DNA from: Selaginella moellendorffii | Lineage: Eukaryota > Streptophyta > Lycopodiopsida > Selaginellales > Selaginellaceae | Direction of reading: 5' to 3' | Length of the DNA stretch: 64,000 nucleotides | NCBI RefSeq assembly: GCF_000143415.4 | Contig: NW_003314334.1 | Location: 2,333 to 66,332 of the forward strand | Part shown: positions 57,982 through 64,000 of the stretch, piece by piece | Numbering within the stretch: position 1 is the stretch's first letter | Layout: each line of letters begins with the position of its first letter | Position numbers and translations under genes: made by a program | The notes under the pieces: model-generated | Databases searched by the model: none | What the model saw: only the letters and a program-made list of their open reading frames with translations | Told to the model about the DNA's origin: nothing

Positions 57982-59305
57982 GAATTCTCGAGTCTTCTCT
58001 CGAAAACACTGGGGGTCAATGACACACTCAGCATCCATAACATTCTACTCGCGACAAAAGTTGTTTTTGACAAATGGGTAGATGTGCTGAGGAGGTACCA
58101 TGACGGGGAGTTGCCAAACTCAATGGGTGTGGAGGACGGCCGGAAGCCCAATGATTTGAAGCTCAACGCCTTGCGTTTCTCGCGGTCTCTAGACGACGAT
58201 GACCTTCTGACAGTGGCTAATGCTCTTCTACGTGGTGAGGTTGTCTTCAACAAGACCAAAATGACTCCCAGCCATATTGTGACATACGAGGACTTGTGCA
58301 CGACTTTGAGAGCTCGTGCGCTATTGAAGGATTGGATCTTCGAGCAAGTGGCCGTGGAGAGGGTGAGCATCGACACCACGCAAGAGATGATGGAAGCGCT
58401 GGAGTTGTCAAATGAAGACATCGACGAGTACGTGAAGGGGGCCCCCAAGTTCATCGATCTGCTGCGGGATGCCACGAAAAGTAAAGCTGAGAAGTTGGAT
58501 CAGTATCCAAATTTCATTAAGATTGATGTCGACCGCCGGCTTCAGAAACAGCTCGACCCCGCAGCAGAGGCCTATCGAGAACCTTACCGGGTATACTTGA
58601 ATTCGGATGAGGATGAAAGGTGGAGGAGCATCGTTTCCCGCGGAGATGAGCAGGTCAAGAACATCTTTTGTGTGATGGACTTCACAAACGAGGAGATCAC
58701 TCATGCAGACGAAGTCAGCTCCATCATTGACTTAATGGTGGGACTTGCGGAGGTGGAATCTTCAGTCCACTATATGATCTATGACTCCGAATCCTATCAC
58801 AAGTTCTGGAAGGCCTTGAATGAGGTGAAGGCTCAGTTGAAAGGCAAGGAGATGCGGGAGATCCATGGGATAATGGCTAAGAAGAAGATACCGACGAATG
58901 TCCGCATCTTCACACTCGCCCTTGTTATTGGTCCTGCAGCAGAGTGGGACTGGAGTGACTTCCCAGCTTCGTTCGACAAGGCCAATCGAATTGATCTGAG
59001 GGAGGTCAATTTACCCGTGCCTGAGGAACTGAAGACGGCTATGGAGCTTTCGAATCCAAAGAAAGCTCCAGGTGCAGCATGGGAAATGCTCAGCTGGGTC
59101 TTCAACGCAATAGCGGGTGGGTCACCTGCTTCCGACTCCAAGGGCAAATGCGTTGTCGAGTACAACTGCGGCGGACTATTCTTTCGAGCCGCACTACTCA
59201 AGGGTGTCCCGTGTGTTGCAGTGACAAACTCCATTGAAGAGGTGACTTCAATGGAGCATATAATTACAGTTGCCAAAGAAAAATAGTATCTTCTCTACGA
59301 ACCTG
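57982..59305 (+). CDS. Transposon cargo gene, part 2: degenerate methyltransferase-like region
   Basis: Exon 3, after a 54-bp intron (57,928-57,981) that contains a palindrome. The helical first half includes VTYEDLCTTLRARALLKDWI and SIDTTQEMMEALELSNEDID, both found in the decayed relative at 16 kb. The second half has a strand pattern like beta-class amino-methyltransferases: a motif-IV position (LALVIGPAAEWDW, about residue 710) followed by a glycine-rich motif-I-like CVVEYNCGGLFFRAALLKG (about 784). Catalytic DPPY is not present, so enzyme activity is doubtful. In phages ParB-like domains are often fused to such methylases, which supports the reading. TAG at 59,284-59,286 looks like a second CAG-to-TAG lesion before the donor at 59,306. 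Confidence 0.6.
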
Positions 59306-59355
59306 GTGAGTACGCACTTTAAGTTTAAATGTTATCTCACAAGCTCTGTATGCAG

Positions 59356-61182
59356 GAGCGTGGCCACCCCCAGATGCTGAAACGGCGTTAACAGCTACTG
59401 TTGAAGATACCCATGTTGGGCCGAGCTCACAACCTGCACAAGGTAAGGTCACGTGAGGCCTCACGCCATTTTGATTATAGATCGTTGTGAATATTCAGAC
59501 ACGAGGACTGAAAAGCGCACTGGTGGCGCATCGAAGAAGGACAAACAGAAAAGCAATAGGAAAAAAGGAGGTACAAATTATATTTGCAATGGCATGTGGT
59601 CTCATGCCATTCCTTGCAGGAGAAACTTCTTCAAAGGCAAAACAGGCAAGCACCAGCCAAGCTCAAACTGACAGTGGTCATAAAAAGCGAAAGCACGTTG
59701 GACAGTCGTCGAGATCAGAGGCGTTTGATTCGAAAAGGAAGAAGGGCAACGAAAAGATGATAGGTAATGCCTCGCGGTTATGGCGTGTGTGCTCATGCCA
59801 TTCATTGCAGATCAAGGGCTGAGTGAAAGCAGGCAGTCACCACCTCATGACTCAGATTCCTATGGCGGACTCCCCTTCCCCAATCTCAATGGAGAGGTAC
59901 AATGGATGAGGGAAGCTTTTCAAGGCAGGGCCACGTTTTTCTCATCTCGTCGTCTTCGAAGGGTGCAAGAACGTGCAGAAACCATGTTAAGACAGTCGGG
60001 TGAGGATACGGTCCTAGGTCACGCACTAAAACAGGCTATGGATGTCTTGTATTTTGAGATGGAGACTCGGCCAGATGATTTTCCCAAGATGGTCCTGGAA
60101 GAACAAGCCATCCAGCCTGAGCAGCCTATGGAAGAAATGCAGGAGGGGGATGAGGAGCCAGAGAAAGATAGCCAGAGGAGGACGAAGAAGAGGAGGACGA
60201 AGAGGACTTGGATGGTCCTCATAATGGTGACGATCACAATAACGATGACGACGATGATGACGACGATGGCCAGCCTGAGGTGGCCAAAGAGCGGCAGAGG
60301 AAGGTCATACAAGACAAACCATCAGGTAAATAATAATACATCCATTCCTAACCTTTTACCATTTCTAACATTGTCCATGTAGGTCGCAGAGCAAATGGTA
60401 AGTAGAGATTATTCAGTTGAATTTACAAACTCTAGCCTTTAGTGTCGAGGAAGGATAGTGCCAAGCAAGGGTCGAAACGTATGTCCAATCCTTCAGAATC
60501 AGCAGTGCGCTCAAGTGATATCGGTCCTAGTTCCTCAATAGCAGTTGATGGTAAATACAGTATAGTCGATTCAATGTGCTAATGAGTTTGTTTTTAGTAG
60601 CACGGGAGGATACCATCTCAATCGAAGGGAGATATTTGGACATGCATATGGATCCGCCAGTGGACTCTACTTGGCTGCAAGAGTCATCAGAGCTGGTGGA
60701 GGCTACTATCCATATCAACGCCAAGCAAGCTGACCACGCTTCACTTGATGCTGCCCATACCACTGAGTCAATCTTGTCCACGTATCCAACTGACGGTGAC
60801 CAGGCGCCATTGGACCCACATGAGGCCGCCCCAGCCGCCGAGCCGGTCGTATCCTCATTTCCAACGGACTCAACGTGTGCCCAATCATCTGACTACGCGC
60901 CGTTGGAACCTCCCTACACCGCCCCTGCTGCCTGTTCGGTCATATCCACTTTGCCAACGGAGGCACCAGCTGAAATGGCGTGTGATCACACGCCATCGGA
61001 ACCACCCCATGCCACTGTTGAGCCAGTTGTACCAGAGTCTACAGCTGAAATGGCATGTGCCCACACGCCATCGGATGCGATTGACCCCACATTGCAGAGG
61101 AGAGTATTTCCGCCCTTCACATTTCCTCGACCAAAACCCTCTCAACGACCATCAGGAGCAACATTCGCTAATATTGTAGATG
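59356..61182 (+). CDS. Transposon cargo gene, part 3: charged linker exons 4-10
   Basis: Exons 59,356-59,442, 59,481-59,570, 59,620-59,763, 59,811-60,325, 60,383-60,397 (15 bp), 60,443-60,550 and 60,598-61,182 are all joined by phase-1 introns. Lengths are multiples of three except exon 7, which is one base short; near 60,165-60,180 the reading must shift into a run of Glu/Asp codons (about 60,175-60,290). Content is Lys/Ser-rich, then acidic, then Pro/Thr/Ala-rich with repeated SILSTYPTD, VVSSFPTD and VISTLPTE units. Two palindromes are translated as EMACDHTPSEPP and EMACAHTPSDA. Disordered; likely a spacer. Confidence 0.65.
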
Positions 61183-61229
61183 GTAAAATTGACTTGTACC
61201 ATTTTTTATGCTGACGCATTTCATTTCAG

Positions 61230-62092
61230 AGTCACGGCGAAGGTACTGTATCGTTTTTGATCTGAACGGTGTCCTTTTCTCCCATGAGCGTGGCTCGTCC
61301 TCGAATGTCATTGCACCCTCCAAAGCCTGCGGTCGCAAGTTGGTCAAACGAGACAGATTCACATTAATCACACGGGAGAAACTGCGGGATCTAATAATGA
61401 CCATGCGACACTTAAAACAGAGGGCCGGGTTCAATTTGCAATTGGGAGTTTGGACATCCATGATGCGCCACAATGCATTAACGTTGCTACAGATGATGCA
61501 CGATCAGACGCGAGTAATATTACCATTTGACTTTCTCCTAACGCAGGAGGATTGCTTGACTATGGTCCATGTGAGGGGTAGCAAGCCCATCTTCGTCAAG
61601 CCAGAGGCTGTAGTGATGAACCGGACTGCTAGCTCAAGTGAAATCCTCATCATCGATGACTCGCCGATTAAAACTGTAGCGAACACGCACACATATGCAG
61701 TGCACCCCATCTCTTGCAGTATGGAAACTAGGGAGAAGAAACCGTATGTTCTGGGGGACCTTGCAAAACGGCTTGGAGCGATGGTGATAGAGAACCGGCC
61801 AGTCCAGGAGGTGGCTGCAGAAATCAACCAAATGGCAGATGGAATGGTATATCAAAAGCCATTTGATCGGACAGACACCAGTCATCATTTATGGCATGTA
61901 TATTGTCTAGCCAAGCACTATCCGCATCTCCATAATCTGCTCAACCGGATGGGTTCTTCGACCACTGAACATGAGCGTGGACGTATTAGAGAAGAGATGG
62001 CATTACTATTGGGTTTAAATCCTGATAGTGTGGAGAGTGATGAAATTCCAAGATTATTGTATAGGCGTTGGAGGCAAAAAATAACAGTCTGA
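61230..62092 (+). CDS. Transposon cargo gene, part 4: FCP1/NIF-like HAD phosphatase domain
   Basis: Last exon (11), joined in phase by the intron 61,183-61,229. RRYCIVFDLNGVLFSHERGS carries HAD motif I as Asp-Leu-Asn-Gly, a form also seen in plant NIF-like proteins instead of Asp-x-Asp. LGVWTSMMRHN matches motif II and ILIIDDSPIKTVAN the DDSP motif IV of the FCP1/SCP family, which dephosphorylates Ser residues such as those of the RNA polymerase II tail. About 190 residues of domain plus a C-terminal helix region. The stop TGA is followed at once by a half palindrome (62,093-62,103). Substitution in motif I leaves activity uncertain. Confidence 0.75.
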
Positions 62093-62103
62093 GATGGCAT
62101 GTA

Positions 62104-62510
62104 TTTATTTAAAAATGTAACTTATTATGGCATGGGGTTCCATGCCATTGTATTAATATTAAAAGACAATTCTTTGAGAGGATTTGCATTATACTAGAAG
62201 TGTTACAGCATGTTATTGGAAGTCTACGAAGTTGTTTTATTAATAATGGGAAAGTAAAGATTGAATGGGGACTTGGGCTCCACCTAGACTCGGAGCAACT
62301 GAGCCAATATTAAAAGGATGGAAAGAAATTGGACGACGATGACAAGGAGAAGAGAGAGGTGAAGCAGTGGCAGGGGGAGGAGAAGTGATTGAGTAGACAT
62401 TTCCTTGTTTAAAATAAAATGGCATGTGCCTCAATGCAGTTGAATTTTGTTATATTTATATACTATATAAAGGTTTGGAAACCTTATTTTACAAGTGGGA
62501 TAATGACAAT
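62104..62510. other. Right subterminal region of the transposon
   Basis: AT-rich, no gene. It holds two palindromes (62,126-62,149 and 62,418-62,441) and a hairpin AAGTGGGA...TCCCACTT (62,493-62,518) that overlaps the right terminal repeat. Confidence 0.6.
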
Positions 62511-62534
62511 TCCCACTTTAACGAAATAGAGCTT
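62511..62534 (-). repeat. Right terminal inverted repeat
   Basis: Exact complement of 50,015-50,038. Followed by GTCT (62,535-62,538). Confidence 0.95.
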
Positions 62535-62690
62535 GTCTCATCTTTGACTAAACCTCAAGCTTGCGTTTGCACTGCCTTCAGTTCAATCCAAGAAAAGTTT
62601 ATGAGAGAGCACGGCAATGATTACTTGAACCAATAAACCAATCCCCACAGTCTTGATTGATTCACCCATAATTATGCCTAGGAAGGATCA
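62535..62690. repeat. Right half of the dispersed repeat split by the transposon
   Basis: Matches 8928-9070: GTCTCA start, CCTTCAGTTCAATCCAAGAA, and ATTATGCCTAGGA at the end. Beyond 62,690 the two copies diverge. Confidence 0.87.
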
Positions 62691-63101
62691 CCTAGTGCAG
62701 TGCTAAACAGCTACAGACCAGCCTATTTGCCACTCATAGCAAACCCAAGGAAGGTTTACTTTCACCCATGGTACAAGGAACAACTCATGGAACCACTAAT
62801 AGGCTAACATTAATACTGCCAACTCAAAGTGTAATCTTGAGTTGCTAATGTGCCTCACTCACGAACCCAAGCACAAACTTGTGCAAACGGAACAGCTTAT
62901 TCCATCCTACGAGCCCAAGAGCAAGCTCACATAATACGGTACAAAAAGGTAACCAAATCCATACCCAAGGAACCATTGTGAAGCCTTTGCACCTAAACGT
63001 GTACCCACTCGGATCATCGTTTTCATCTCTGCATATGCAACAAGACTAGTTGCCCAATCTCATTGAATAGTACTCACTGAGACTCATTCTCTGATACCAA
63101 A
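62691..63101 (-). other. Leader of the family-C element; no gene
   Basis: Non-coding. CTCTGATACCAA (about 63,089-63,100) is a Met-tRNA primer site in complement, directly left of the LTR, so the element runs on the minus strand. Confidence 0.6.
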
Positions 63102-64000
63102 TGTAGCACACGTGGTTTTTACCCTTTATCCTATGGTGATTTACCATAGGATAACACCACGAAGCAGAACCTAAACCCTCTTTGTGCCATGTGACAGATG
63201 CCACGTGTCCAAAGGACAGTGGTATGGAACCTGAGGTTTAGGGCCTTGGGCCACTGAACAAAAGAACGGTGCCAAAGTCCCAAGCATGGAGCCAAGGAGT
63301 GATGGAACCGAACTGTAGAGCAACTCCTGAGCATATAGCCCAAGGAAAGAAGGGATAGGAGCCTGGAGCAACTTGGAATAGTCCTTGAGCAACCAGCATC
63401 CCAATGCTAGGACTAGCATGCAAAACGGAGCCAAACGGAGTCCGGCGCTATTTCGGCATACTGGTGGCCTAACACAAGGACATGGGTACTCCACCAGCTA
63501 GCATGGAATGGAACTTGGGCTTAGACCCAAGCCAGACGTAGAACAAGGATAGGCACGCAAGCAGGAGCTAGACTATGCCTCAGGTTGGTCGGCCATACCC
63601 AACCTACCCACTATCCCTACTATACATTTGGATAGCCACCACCCCCCCCCCCTTGAGGAACACATGCTTTGGGCTTTCACCCCAAGCCTCTCTTAGTATC
63701 AAGAGTTAGTCTCTGGGACAAGCTTGACACTTACTAAATATGGAATGGCGCTAGAATGTGAATTTGGACACGGGACGAACACCATTGTGTTCAGGCCAAT
63801 CTCTACATTCCATAGATATGCCAAATGAGCGAATTTAGACACTTTCCATAAATAGTATTTGGGACCAAAATGAGACTAACACAAAGGGCATGATAGCAAG
63901 GGTGTTTAACAGACACGGTAAGCTATCATCCAGCAATATTGAGGGACCAATCTCAATACGCGAGGGTTCTTGTCAAGCTAGTGCAAGATAGAGCAAAAGA
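63102..64000 (-). repeat. Family-C 5' LTR, continues past the window
   Basis: Plus-strand start TGTAGCACACGTGG, the CA end of a minus-strand LTR. A C-tract (about 63,640-63,653) is followed by TTTGGGCTTTCACCCC, the complement of the GGTGAAAGCCCAAAG mark in the GypA and family-B LTRs. Copies occur at 18.38-19.28 kb and 45,139-45,380. The outer end is not reached. Confidence 0.78.

Larger units (their letters stand above)
50241..62441. repeat. Dispersed 24-bp palindrome family, type 1 (about 25 copies)
   Basis: Half-site CCTCAYGCCATT faces its complement AATGGCRTGAGG. Better copies: 51,949-51,971; 52,006-52,028; 53,843-53,866; 53,913-53,936; 53,949-53,971; 54,119-54,141; 54,217-54,240; 55,768-55,791; 56,534-56,557; 56,611-56,634; 56,671-56,694; 57,949-57,972; 59,447-59,470; 59,588-59,611; 59,779-59,802; 60,974-60,997; 61,049-61,072; 62,126-62,149; 62,418-62,441. 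Weaker or half copies: 50,241-50,264; 50,565-50,580; 50,617-50,633; 54,828-54,856; 54,906-54,926; 55,848-55,868; 62,093-62,103. None was seen outside the transposon. Changes in one arm are often matched in the other. Confidence 0.93.
50015..62534. mobile_element. 12.5-kb DNA transposon with transposase-like and ParB/methylase/phosphatase-like genes
   Basis: Perfect 24-bp terminal inverted repeats (50,015-50,038 and 62,511-62,534), 4-bp flanks GTCT/GTCT, and a paralogous empty site at 8,928-8,931 prove a discrete insertion of 12,520 bp. It carries two divergently transcribed genes around a 2.7-kb shared upstream region, and about 25 palindromes found nowhere else in the window. A 4-bp duplication and a DDE-type protein would suit a Sola-like superfamily, but I cannot assign it. 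Perfect terminal repeats suggest recent movement, although the cargo gene is damaged. Confidence 0.93.

Noticed and set aside
56728-59286. Treating the ParB-like and methylase-like frames as two separate genes
   Set aside because: Splice sites, phases and palindrome-bearing introns join them cleanly; the second frame has no start context of its own.
50241-62441. Repeated palindromes suggesting a CRISPR array
   Set aside because: Spacing is irregular, copies lie inside exons and introns, and the DNA is plainly eukaryotic.

Overview
Plant nuclear DNA, most like a Selaginella-type lycophyte. The reasons are spliceosomal introns of only about 38-57 bp, a gene resembling CEP131 (a centriole/cilium protein that land plants keep only where sperm are flagellated), DYW-type PPR remains, chromodomain gypsy retrotransposons and a TTTAGGG telomere-type run. 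The species is an inference. Only the first 1.1 kb looks like an ordinary host gene; nearly everything else is nested mobile DNA.

Layout. 0-1.1 kb: 3' end of a CEP131-like gene (+). 3.0-4.9 kb: PPR pseudogene scraps. 5.4-7.3 kb: composite LTR copy. 9.4-10.3 and 19.7-19.95 kb: one decayed gypsy pol (-), split by a 9.3-kb insertion (10.33-19.67 kb) that holds a solo LTR, a palindromic repeat family and a rotted ParB/methylase-like gene. 22.6-27.9 kb: gypsy fragment, LTR, a solo LTR inside that LTR (TSD TGAGC), a TRIM inside the solo LTR (TSD CAAGC), then gag and protease of a second gypsy (-). 27.9-45.1 kb: a LINE (-) split by a chromodomain gypsy (GypA, 29,739-42,456, TSD GTGAT), itself split by another gypsy (GypD, 36,042-41,178). 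45.1-64.0 kb: an LTR element with little or no coding sequence (right LTR from 63,102), split by a 12,520-bp DNA transposon.

The most interesting object is that transposon, 50,015-62,534. It has perfect 24-bp terminal inverted repeats, a 4-bp duplication (GTCT), and a paralogous empty site at 8,928-8,931. It carries two divergent genes. One is a transposase-like protein with a DDE/RNase-H-like core (-). The other reads best as one long 11-exon gene (+) joining a ParB-like domain, a degenerate amino-methyltransferase-like domain, a charged linker and an FCP1/NIF-type HAD phosphatase; it now has two TAG codons and one frameshift. About 25 copies of a roughly 24-bp palindrome (half-site CCTCAYGCCATT) are scattered only inside this transposon. 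They occur in both genes, in the shared upstream region, just after both stop codons, and at a fixed 8-10 nt from the 3' splice site in four short introns.

The older 10.33-19.67 kb insertion carries a decayed relative of the ParB/methylase-like gene and its own, different palindrome family. The two may represent a wider class of cargo-bearing plant DNA transposons whose introns and coding regions are seeded with palindromes.
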